Shown here piece by piece: positions 1 to 6,161 of a DNA stretch of 15,631 bases (position 1 is the stretch's first letter; each line of letters opens with the position of its first letter). Source of the stretch: Candidatus Rokuibacteriota bacterium (GTDB lineage: Bacteria; Methylomirabilota; Methylomirabilia; Rokubacteriales; CSP1-6); the NCBI GenBank assembly GCA_003221435.1, contig QHRS01000027.1, positions 1 through 15,631 of the forward strand, read 5' to 3'. The translations under genes and the position numbers were made by a program. Below the pieces are notes generated by a model. That model saw only the letters and a list, made by a program, of their open reading frames with translations. It was not told where the DNA came from and made no database searches.

Positions 1-61
1 TGGCGACGTACCGCTCGAACTCCCTGCCGCAGGCGCGGCAACCGTACTCGTAGATCGGCAT
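1..61 (-). CDS. FmdB-type zinc-ribbon small protein (N-terminal part only)
   Basis: The minus strand from the ATG at 61-59 reads MPIYEYGCRACGREFERYVA and runs off the window edge. The opening MPIYEY followed by CxxC (residues 8 and 11) is the hallmark of the FmdB/CxxC_CxxC_SSSS regulatory zinc-ribbon family, normally 60-110 residues with a second CxxC further on. The function of this family is poorly defined; one member was linked to regulation of formamidase. The start lies only 3 bases after the stop codon of pup, so it is almost certainly co-transcribed and probably translationally coupled with it. The second cysteine pair cannot be checked because it lies outside the window. Confidence 0.85.
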   Translation of the reverse strand, partial: MPIYEYGCRACGREFERYVA

Positions 62-64
62 CCG

Positions 65-265
65 TTACTGCCCTCCGCGCTGGACGTAGCTCTTCACGAA
101 CTCTTCGGCGTTCTCTTCGAGGATGTCGTCGATCTCGTCGAGGAGCTTGTCGACGTCTTCCTTGATCTTCTTCCCCTTCTTGGCCACCTCGGGGTTGGCC
201 GTGCCGGCGTCGGCGCCGTCGCTCGGCCTGGTCGGACGCGTTTCCTTCTTCGTCTGCTCTGCCAT
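65..265 (-). CDS. pup: Prokaryotic ubiquitin-like protein Pup (C-terminal GGQ form)
   Basis: This 66-residue protein starts at the ATG at 265-263 and ends with TAA at 67-65. The C-terminal half (KLLDEIDDILEENAEEFVK, then SYVQRGGQ) matches the Pup signature almost residue for residue; the N-terminal half is charged and looks disordered, as in known Pups of about 64 residues. Pup is attached through its C-terminal residue to lysines of target proteins, which are then unfolded by the Mpa/ARC ATPase and degraded by the 20S proteasome. The terminal Gln means that Dop must deamidate it to Glu before the ligase PafA can use it. An AGGAGG ribosome site at 277-282, 11 bases upstream, fixes this start; a longer in-frame opening from 430 only adds sequence that overlaps dcd in another frame. 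The usual partners (dop, prcB, prcA, pafA, mpa) are not visible; neighbours are dcd upstream and an FmdB-like gene 3 bases downstream. Confidence 0.96.
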   Translation of the reverse strand: MAEQTKKETRPTRPSDGADAGTANPEVAKKGKKIKEDVDKLLDEIDDILEENAEEFVKSYVQRGGQ

Positions 266-308
266 TGGACCGATCGCCTCCTGGCCCCCCGCGGGGCCGG
301 CGCCGGGG

Positions 309-860
309 CTAGACGGTGGGGAGTACGATCCCCTGCTGGCCCTGGTACTTCCCCTGCCTGTCCGCGTAGGACACCAGGCAGGGCTCATCAGACTCGAAGA
401 AGAGGACCTGCGCGATCCCCTCGTTAGCATAGATTCTAGCAGGGAGCGGGGTCGTATTCGACACTTCGAGTGTGACGAAGCCTTCCCACTCGGGTTCCAG
501 GGGTGTCACGTTCGTGATGATGCCGCAGCGCGCGTAGGTGCTCTTGCCGACCGTGATCGTCATCACGCGGCGCGGAATCTTGAAGTACTCGATCGACCGC
601 CCCAGCGCGAACGAGTTCGGCGGGATGATGCACACGTCGCCTTTGAAGTCGACGAACGAGTGCGGGTCGAAGCGCTTCGGATCCACGATGGAGTTGTTCA
701 CGTTCGTGAAGATCTTGAACTCGCTCGCGATCCGGATGTCGTAGCCGTACGACGAGAGTCCGTAGGAGATCATCCCCTGCCGGACCTGTTTCTCCTCGAA
801 GGGGCTGATCAGGTCCTTCGTTAGCGCCATGTGCTTGATCCACCGATCGCTTCTGATCAT
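309..860 (-). CDS. dcd: dCTP deaminase
   Basis: Deaminates dCTP to dUTP (and ammonia), feeding dTTP synthesis; a cytosolic homotrimer. The 183-residue product matches the proteobacterial Dcd pattern along its whole length: MIRSDRWI at the N-terminus, SSYGYDIR (36-43), FVDFKGDVCIIPPNSFALG (69-87), GKSTYARCG (105-113), TPLEPEWEG (119-127) and the C-terminal GKYQGQQG. Ser107, Arg111 and Glu132 correspond to the catalytic Ser111, Arg115 and Glu138 of E. coli Dcd. I chose the ATG at 860-858 because family members begin with a similar Met-x-x-SDRWI and because GGGGG lies about 8 bases upstream; an in-frame ATG at 878 would add six residues. It is the third gene of a minus-strand run, 72 bases after thrB and 43 bases before pup. 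Confidence 0.97.
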   Translation of the reverse strand: MIRSDRWIKHMALTKDLISPFEEKQVRQGMISYGLSSYGYDIRIASEFKIFTNVNNSIVDPKRFDPHSFVDFKGDVCIIPPNSFALGRSIEYFKIPRRVMTITVGKSTYARCGIITNVTPLEPEWEGFVTLEVSNTTPLPARIYANEGIAQVLFFESDEPCLVSYADRQGKYQGQQGIVLPTV

Positions 861-910
861 GCGCGAACCCCCGGTCATGGTATCGTCCGCCGCGACGATG
901 AGTCAAGTTG

Positions 911-931
911 GCCGGGCATCACGGGCCCGGC
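911..931 (-). terminator. GC hairpin just after the thrB stop, possible weak terminator or mRNA stabiliser
   Basis: GCCGGGC at 911-917 and GCCCGGC at 925-931 form a perfect 7-bp stem with a 7-base loop, starting 1 base after the TGA of thrB on the minus strand. There is no run of T after it, so it does not meet the usual intrinsic-terminator pattern. It may only attenuate or protect the upstream part of the tlpA-thrB-dcd-pup transcript. Confidence 0.35.
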
Positions 932-932
932 G

Positions 933-1832
933 TCAGGAGGTTTCCGTGATCGCGCCCGTTGTATCCACGTCGAGCGGGCGCGCGACGCTCGGGACGCCGG
1001 CCGCGGCCAGCGCGCGGGTCATCGCGCGCGCGACCCTGTCGGCGTCCTCGGCGACGGCGGCGAGCAGCGACGGCCCGGCGCCGCTCAGCACGCAGCCGAG
1101 CGCGCCCGCTTCGCGGGCGGCCTCGGCGACGGCGGCCATCCACGGAAACAGCCTCATGCGGTACGGCTGATGCAGCCGGTCGTCCATCGCGACGTGGAGC
1201 AGGTCGACGCGCTTGGCCTGCAGGCTCGCGAGCAGGAGCGCCACCCGCTGCACGTTGAACACGGCGTCGGCCCGGGGAACGCTGGCCGGCAACACCGCGC
1301 GCGCCTCGGCGGTCGCGCCCGTCAGCTCGGGGATCAGCGCCACCCAGCGGATGGCCTCGGGGACGGGAAGCGGCACGGCGACGACGCCGTCGTCCGTCTC
1401 GCACGACACGGTGAGCCCGCCGCACAGCGCCGCCGCGACGTTGTCCGGGTGTCCCTCAGCGCGCGCGGCGAGCGAAAGGATCGCGGACCGATCGAGCGGG
1501 GTCCCGAGGAGCGCGTTGGCCCCGAGCAACCCCCCGAGCCATGCGGCCGCGCTCGAGCCGAGGCCGCGGCTCAGCGGAATACCGTTGACGCACTCGATCC
1601 TCGCGCCTGGGAACGGCCGACCGACCGCCTCGAAGACCATGCGCGCCGCGCGCGCGACGACGTTGGCGGGGTCGGCGGGCAGGTGTGCCGCGCCCTCACC
1701 GCGAATGGAGACCGTGACGCGATCGGCCTCGGCGAGGGTCAGCTCGTTGTAGAGCGAGAGGGCGAGGCCCAGCGAGTCGAAGCCGGGCCCGAGGTTGGCG
1801 GACGAGGCCGGGACGCGGACGCGGACCTTCAC
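933..1832 (-). CDS. thrB: Homoserine kinase (GHMP family)
   Basis: Phosphorylates L-homoserine with ATP to O-phosphohomoserine, the step before threonine synthase; cytosolic. The 299 residues have the GHMP kinase layout: N-terminal VPASSANLGPGFDSLGLAL (7-25, typical ThrB), the glycine/serine-rich ATP loop PLSRGLGSSAAA (about 86-97), EGHPDN (central), and the C-terminal GHMP motif LSGAGPSLLA. The length is normal for ThrB. The start is GTG at 1832-1830, 13 bases after the stop of the upstream tlpA-like gene; I see no clear Shine-Dalgarno sequence, so translational coupling is likely. No other threonine genes are present in the window, so the pathway must be encoded elsewhere. Confidence 0.96.
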   Translation of the reverse strand: MKVRVRVPASSANLGPGFDSLGLALSLYNELTLAEADRVTVSIRGEGAAHLPADPANVVARAARMVFEAVGRPFPGARIECVNGIPLSRGLGSSAAAWLGGLLGANALLGTPLDRSAILSLAARAEGHPDNVAAALCGGLTVSCETDDGVVAVPLPVPEAIRWVALIPELTGATAEARAVLPASVPRADAVFNVQRVALLLASLQAKRVDLLHVAMDDRLHQPYRMRLFPWMAAVAEAAREAGALGCVLSGAGPSLLAAVAEDADRVARAMTRALAAAGVPSVARPLDVDTTGAITETS

Positions 1833-1845
1833 GCGGGGATGCGGC

Positions 1846-2373
1846 TTACTTCAGCAGGGACTCGACCACGGCGTAAGCGGGCTTCGTGTCCCAGGCTCGG
1901 GGGCCGATGGCGAGCGCGCTCAGGTTGCCCTGCCGGTTGATGAAGAAGCTCGACGGCAACGCCCGCACTCCGTAGCGCTCGGCGAGAGCCATCTTCGGAT
2001 CGTGGCCGATCGGAAACGTCAGCTTGTTCTGCTTGACGAACGGCGGCACCACCACGATATCCGAGTCGACGGACACCGCCAGCACCATGAGTCCCTTGTC
2101 CTTGTAGCGCTGGAACAGGCGCTCCATCGCCGGCATCTCCTCCCGGCACGGCGGGCACCACGTCGCCCAGAAGTTCAGGAGGATGGCCTTCCCGCGATAG
2201 TCGGCGAGCTTGACCGGCTTCCCGTCCGGCGAGGGCGCGACGAAGTCCTTCGCGGTCTGGGGGCGCGCCGGCTTGATGAGGTCGAGCGCCTTGAACGAGT
2301 CCTGCGCCGCCGCGATCGTCGGCGCGAGCACCGCGACCACGCAGAGTCCAAGCACGACCCGGGCAAAATTCAT
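1846..2373 (-). CDS. TlpA/ResA-type periplasmic thiol-disulfide reductase
   Basis: An exported thioredoxin-fold protein of 175 residues. Residues 1-23 form a signal peptide (short basic start, hydrophobic VVLGLCVVAVLAPTIAA, likely cut near AAAQ). The redox site is NFWATWCPPC (67-76) with the WCPPC centre of the TlpA/ResA group; the typical cis-proline region follows as ALPSSFFIN with a Pro before SS. Such proteins reduce apocytochrome c cysteines or other periplasmic disulfides; the substrate here cannot be told. The ATG at 2373 is preferred over one five codons upstream because it begins the signal peptide directly. No Shine-Dalgarno sequence precedes it; instead a TATACT box lies 6 bases upstream, suggesting a leaderless message. 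It heads the tlpA-thrB-dcd-pup-fmdB run. Confidence 0.93.
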   Translation of the reverse strand: MNFARVVLGLCVVAVLAPTIAAAQDSFKALDLIKPARPQTAKDFVAPSPDGKPVKLADYRGKAILLNFWATWCPPCREEMPAMERLFQRYKDKGLMVLAVSVDSDIVVVPPFVKQNKLTFPIGHDPKMALAERYGVRALPSSFFINRQGNLSALAIGPRAWDTKPAYAVVESLLK

Positions 2374-2379
2374 GGCGGA

Positions 2380-2385
2380 AGTATA
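2380..2385 (-). promoter_or_regulatory. Candidate -10 box (TATACT) for a leaderless tlpA-thrB-dcd-pup transcript
   Basis: On the minus strand TATACT ends 6 bases before the ATG at 2373, so the predicted transcription start falls on or next to the A of the start codon. There is no convincing -35 box at 16-18 bases (the sequence there is all G and C). The absence of a ribosome-binding site in the same place fits a leaderless mRNA. This rests on one hexamer only. Confidence 0.35.
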
Positions 2386-2551
2386 CACCGCGCGGTAGGC
2401 GGGCCCGGGAACATTCCGCCCCGCGCCTCACCGCGGTGATCACGTCGAATCGAGCGCCCGCGCACCGTCCGCGCCAGCGCGTCGCGCGTGACCGGCCCGA
2501 GGCGCAGCGCCGCCTTCGCCTCGACCATGGGCGAGAGGACCTGCGCCCGCG

Positions 2552-2630
2552 AGACCATCGGAGGGGGCCTCGACGGCCCCCTCCGAGCCTCCCCCAGGTC
2601 GGGCGCCGACAAAGCCGGCGCTCGGAGCGG
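2552..2630 (+). repeat. Two-hairpin dispersed repeat, copy 1
   Basis: About 80 bases that recur, inverted, at 12516-12600. The first hairpin is a perfect 12-bp stem (TCGGAGGGGGCC at 2558-2569 against 2575-2586) with a 5-base loop TCGAC. It is followed by the shared block GAGCCTCCCCCAG (2585-2597) and a second hairpin made by GCGCCG and CGGCGC near 2603-2621. The copies share most bases, including GGCCCCCTCCGAGCC and AAGCCGGCGCTCG, with differences in loops and a 4-base length change between the hairpins. This copy lies in the divergent tlpA/ilvD region and ends 6 bases before the ilvD -35 box. No coding function is seen; a REP- or MITE-like element is an inference. Confidence 0.75.
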
Positions 2631-2635
2631 TTCTC

Positions 2636-2664
2636 TTGACCCCGAATCGGGCCCGAGGTAACAA
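2636..2664 (+). promoter_or_regulatory. Sigma70-type promoter of the ilvD-family gene
   Basis: TTGACC at 2636-2641 and TAACAA (followed by T) at 2659-2664 are separated by exactly 17 bases. Transcription would begin near 2671, leaving a leader of about 30 bases before the ATG at 2702. The fit argues against the in-frame TTG start at 2636, which would overlap the -35 box. Confidence 0.6.
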
Positions 2665-2701
2665 TTCCAGCCGAACGCGAGTCGAGCCGTTGAACTCGAG
2701 A

Positions 2702-4371
2702 ATGCGCGAAGCGCTCCTGAGCGATGCCACCCGGCTCCCTGGTGAGACGGCGCGTGGCATCGCGCGCGGCCTTACCGACTACGGCGATCCGGACTTCAGC
2801 CTCTTCATCCGCGGGGCGTACGCGCGGGGATCGGGGCTCACGTCCGAGGATCTCGCGCGCCCGATCATCGGCATCGCCCAGACCTGGAGCGAGTTCAACC
2901 CCTGCCATCGCCATCTTCGCGAGATCGCCGAGGCCGTGAAACGGGGCGTGCTGCAGGCCGGCGGGCTCCCCCTCGAGTTCCCCACGATTTCGCTCGGCGA
3001 GATCTATCTCTCGCCCACCAGCATGCTCTTCCGGAACCTGATGGCGATGGACACCGAGGAGATGATCGTCAGCCAGCCCATGGACGGCGTCGTGCTCCTC
3101 GGCGGGTGCGATAAGACGCTGCCCGCCCAGCTCATGGGGGCGGCCAGCGCGGATCGGCCCGCCATCGTCGTCACCGCGGGCCCGATGCTCACGGGCCGCT
3201 ACGAAGGCGCGCGGCTCGGCGCGTGCACCGATTGCCGCCGGTTCTGGGGGGAGTACCGCGCGGGCGCGCTCGACACGACCCGACTCGAGGCCGTTCAGGG
3301 CGAACTGTTTCCGTCCACGGGGACCTGCATGGTGATGGGCACGGCGAGCACGATGGCTGCGCTGACCGAGGCCCTGGGCATGACGGTGCCGGGCATGGCT
3401 GCCGTGCCCGCGCCGCTCGCCCGGCGGCTCCGGCTTGCCGAAGCGGCGGGCCGGCGCATCGTCGAGATGGTGCGGGAAGATCTGCGACCGTCAGCGATCC
3501 TGACCCACGCGGCGTTCGGGAACGCCGTCCGCGTCTTGATGGCGATCGGGGGCTCGACGAACGCCGTGGTCCATCTCGCAGCGATCGCGGGACGGGCGGG
3601 CGTGCCGCTCGACCTCGACGATTTCGACCGCGCGGGCCGGACGACTCCGCTCGTGGCCAACGTACGGCCGCCGGGGTGATGAAAGTGCTGGAGCCGCTTC
3701 TGGACCGCGCGGCGCGCACCGTCCTCGGAACGACGCTGGGTGCGGTGCTCGACGCGGTGCCCGAGCCCGGCGACTGGCAGGACGTCATTACTCGGTTGGA
3801 TCGTCCGCTCAAGGCGGAGGGCAGCCTCGCGATCCTGCGCGGGACACTCGCGCCCGACGGCGCGGTGCTCAAGGTCTCCGCCGCCACGCCGTCGCTCCTA
3901 CAGCACCAAGGCCCCGCGTGTGTCTTCCGCGACCTGGCCGATCTCTCGGCGCGCGTCGACGACCCCTCGCTGCCGGTCACACCGGACAGCGTCCTGGTCC
4001 TCCAGAACGAGGCGGGCTCACTGCCGATTCCGAAGAAGCTACTCGCGGCCGGGGTGCGCGACGTGGTGCGCGTCTCGGACGCCCGGATGAGCGGCACCGC
4101 CGGAGGGACGGTGGTGCTCCACGTCGCGCCCGAGGCCGCTGTGGGCGGGCCGCTCGCGCTCGTCCGGGACGGGGACGAGATCAGCCTCGATGTGAACCGA
4201 CGGCGTCTAGACCTGCTCGTCCCGGACGCCGAGCTGGCGCGGCGCCGCGCCGCGTGGCGCCCGGCGGAGCCGGCGGTGAAGCGCGGCTACCGGCGGTTGT
4301 TCGTCGAGCGCGTGCTCCAGGCGCCAGAAGGCTGCGACTTCGACTTCCTCCGCCGCCCGCGCAACACCTGA
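2702..4371 (+). pseudogene. ilvD: IlvD/Edd-family dehydratase (dihydroxy-acid dehydratase-like), broken by an out-of-frame deletion
   Basis: Family members are Fe-S enzymes that dehydrate dihydroxy acids (IlvD: penultimate step of valine/isoleucine synthesis) or sugar acids. The first frame (2702-3679) holds the Fe-S domain: TWSEFNPCHRHL with Cys68, GGCDKTLPAQLMGAAS with Cys136 and the usually carbamylated Lys138, and STGTCMVMGTAST with Cys209. It stops at TGA 3677-3679. The second frame (from about 3676 to 4371) holds the C-terminal barrel, including LKAEGSLAILRG and DARMSGT with the catalytic Ser (codon 4090-4092). At the junction RPPG meets VMKVLEPLL; the family's usual linker of about 14 residues (of the type xLMExFxxAGG) is absent. 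All catalytic residues are intact, so this is either a recent mutation, a genuine split pair coupled by TGATG, or an assembly error. Whether it is IlvD proper or a sugar-acid dehydratase cannot be settled; the ACTDC stretch (174-178) is unusual. The start is set by the promoter at 2636-2664. Confidence 0.88.
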
Positions 4372-4616
4372 CCCTCCGCGCAACCAAAACGTAACGTCCG
4401 GCCGCACAACGCCCGCAACCCGTTGGGTCTCCGCACGTTCGTCGCCGACGGAATCTCTTGCGCTGAGCCGTGTATCGTAAGGTAAGATCGAATGAGTCTA
4501 GGCCGACCTTCGTCGCGCATGTGTCCCGTGGTGCCAGCACTACGAGTTGCTCGTCTTGAACTGGTGGTCGAGTGCCTGTCAGGACCTTGTACGTCGGAAA
4601 CGGAGGGAAGGAGATA

Positions 4617-5048
4617 ATGGCCAAGCGAATTCTCGTGCCGCTCGATCGAACGCCGACCGGTGAAGCCGTGCTGCCCCTGGTCTCGGACGTCGCGAGGGGT
4701 GCCGGATCGACCGTGCGTCTGCTCCACGTCAAGCCGGTCCCGAACAACGTCGTGAGCGAGTCGGGGCGCGTCGTTGCCTACGCCGACCAGGAAATGGCGA
4801 GACTCGAAGCGGAGGGGGCGACCTATCTCGAAGCGATTAGCGCGCTGCTCCAGGGCGTGCCGGTGGAGCGCGTTGTGCGATTCGGTGATCCCGCGCGCGA
4901 GATCCTCACGGAGGCCGAAACGTTCGGCGCCGATTTCATCGCGCTGACGACCGGCGGTCGCAGCTGGCTGCGACACACCCTGTCTCGCAGCATCGCGGCG
5001 CGGGTCTTCCGCAAGTCCACGGTTCCGGTCCTTCTCTTTCGGCAGTGA
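4617..5048 (+). CDS. Universal stress protein (UspA family)
   Basis: A 143-residue single-domain Usp: MAKRILVPLDRTPTGEAVLP at the start, alternating strands and helices, VVRFGDPAREILTEAETFGADFIALTT in the middle and VPVLLFRQ at the end. Such proteins are stress-induced cytosolic dimers. The nucleotide loop of ATP-binding members is G-x2-G-x9-G-S/T; here it reads TTGGRSWLRHTLSRS, lacking the first and last Gly, so this copy may not bind ATP. The ATG at 4617 is preceded by AAGGAG 4 bases upstream; a longer opening from 4572 lacks this. The 245 bases before it contain no gene; TTGCGC (4458-4463) and TAAGAT (4483-4488) could be a weak promoter, with a long 19-base spacer. Confidence 0.93.
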   Translation: MAKRILVPLDRTPTGEAVLPLVSDVARGAGSTVRLLHVKPVPNNVVSESGRVVAYADQEMARLEAEGATYLEAISALLQGVPVERVVRFGDPAREILTEAETFGADFIALTTGGRSWLRHTLSRSIAARVFRKSTVPVLLFRQ

Positions 5049-5081
5049 GGCGATGTCGGCGCCACGGCTCGCCCCGTTTTT
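5049..5081 (+). terminator. Possible intrinsic terminator after the universal stress gene
   Basis: GGCGA (5049-5053) pairs with TCGCC (5069-5073), and CCG plus a run of five T (5077-5081) follows. The stem is short and the 15-base loop is long, so the call is moderate. The place is right: a 43-base gap between convergent genes. Confidence 0.4.
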
Positions 5082-5091
5082 CTCGGAGCGC

Positions 5092-6003
5092 CTATAGCTC
5101 GGGGCGGCACACGGCGCGGTAGTTACACCACCGGCAGAGCCTCAGATCCTCGGCGCGCTCGAAGTTGTCGACGACCGCGATGTTCGATTCCGGCTCGCCC
5201 AGGTAGGCTTTCATCGAGCGGATCGAGAAGCGAATCCGCTCCCTGATCGCATCGAGTCTGTCGTCGTCCCAGTGAACGTCGGTCACGAGGCCGTCGCGGA
5301 GATTCGCCTCGAGGAGGTCCACCTCCGCGGGGGACTGCTTGAGCACCTCGTGGGCGTACAGCGCGTAGCAGCCGAGCTGAAACGCGGTCGCCTCCGGGTC
5401 CGACGCGCCGGTCTTCCAGTCCACGAGGACGAGCCGGTCGTCGACGTTCCGGAAGCCGAAGTCCGGCGCGACCCAGATCGCGGTGCCGTCGAATTCGAAC
5501 GCCTTCGATGAGTACTCGATGAGCCAGTGCTCGAGCGGCGTGCGCCGGATCTCGGCGAGCAGCGGCAGGCGAAAGAAGGTGCGCACGCAGGTGACCACAT
5601 GCCGGCTCAGCGCCTGCCAGACCTCCGGCTTGACGTCGAGCGCGTACTCGTGCTCGAAGAGCGCGGCCGTCTTGGGATTGTCCCAGTACCCCCGCGCCTT
5701 GGAGTTCCGCCAGTCCTGGCGCATGCGCTCGACCACGTCCTGAATGAACGCCTCCTGTGGCAGCTCGTGGCCCTCGGCGATCGTCCGGAGGGCCATCTCG
5801 ACGGCGTCGTGCACGACCCGACCGGCCCACTGCTGGCGTGAGGATAACTGCTTCAGCACGTAGAGCCGCCGCGTCTGTTCGGGGGCATTCGGCTCCCAGC
5901 CTCCCCACGAGCCGTAATACTGATAGAAGTATCTGCGTCGACACTCCTGGAAGGTGTGGTCCCGGCTACGGGACCAGGAAAACGTGTTGGTCAGCTCGGG
6001 CAT
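5092..6003 (-). CDS. Stand-alone PD-(D/E)XK nuclease, RecB/Cas4-like with Fe-S cysteines
   Basis: A 303-residue protein of the PD-(D/E)XK superfamily (PDDEXK_1 / RecB-nuclease type). Visible motifs: His65 in GRVVHDAVE (the conserved His of RecB/AddB nucleases), Asp181 in VAPDFGFR, Asp195-x-Lys197 in LVLVDWKTG (the catalytic D-x-K), and QLGCYALYA (209-217; the Q-x3-Y motif). Cys21 near the N-terminus (FQECRRRYFYQYY) and Cys290, Cys293 and Cys299 at the C-terminus have the one-plus-three spacing that holds a 4Fe-4S cluster in AddB and Cas4. No helicase domain is present and there are no CRISPR repeats or cas genes in the window, so a free-standing DNA repair or DNA-end processing nuclease is the most that can be said. 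The start at 6003 begins the family-like first helix; a start at 6081 would only add low-complexity sequence. It diverges from the liv operon. Confidence 0.88.
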   Translation of the reverse strand: MPELTNTFSWSRSRDHTFQECRRRYFYQYYGSWGGWEPNAPEQTRRLYVLKQLSSRQQWAGRVVHDAVEMALRTIAEGHELPQEAFIQDVVERMRQDWRNSKARGYWDNPKTAALFEHEYALDVKPEVWQALSRHVVTCVRTFFRLPLLAEIRRTPLEHWLIEYSSKAFEFDGTAIWVAPDFGFRNVDDRLVLVDWKTGASDPEATAFQLGCYALYAHEVLKQSPAEVDLLEANLRDGLVTDVHWDDDRLDAIRERIRFSIRSMKAYLGEPESNIAVVDNFERAEDLRLCRWCNYRAVCRPEL

Positions 6004-6028
6004 GGCCCATTCTACGCCCACCAAGGGC

Positions 6029-6057
6029 TTGAAGGCGTGCGTCCGCGGTGCTAGCCT
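6029..6057 (+). promoter_or_regulatory. Candidate promoter of the liv operon
   Basis: TTGAAG (6029-6034) and TAGCCT (6052-6057) are 17 bases apart, with TG one base before the -10 (extended -10). This would give a leader of roughly 100 bases before the binding-protein start at 6162. The region also lies upstream of the divergent nuclease gene. Confidence 0.4.
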
Positions 6058-6161
6058 TGGCCCCGCTGTCGCCGCGTCCACGGCGCTGTGGCGGATCCGC
6101 GTGAAGGCGCCAGGGCTCCAGGTCTTCTGACGTACGACCTCATACTCGAAGGAGGCACTCG

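Noticed and set aside
123..824. Long plus-strand open frame opposite pup and dcd
   Set aside because: It is antisense to two clear genes, has biased composition and no ribosome site; the same applies to 831-1940, 3189-4097, 11049-12107 and 13081-14520.
2370..2612. Minus-strand open frame upstream of tlpA
   Set aside because: It starts within the hairpin repeat, overlaps the tlpA start and candidate promoter, and matches no family I know. The remaining intergenic stretch 2386-2551 holds nothing recognisable.
3668..3685. Programmed ribosomal frameshift in ilvD
   Set aside because: No slippery heptamer is present and family residues are missing at the junction, which a frameshift alone would not explain.
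4372..4616. Possible small gene or RNA in the gap before the universal stress gene
   Set aside because: No open frame with a ribosome site, no strong structure and no known riboswitch pattern; only a weak promoter-like pair was seen.
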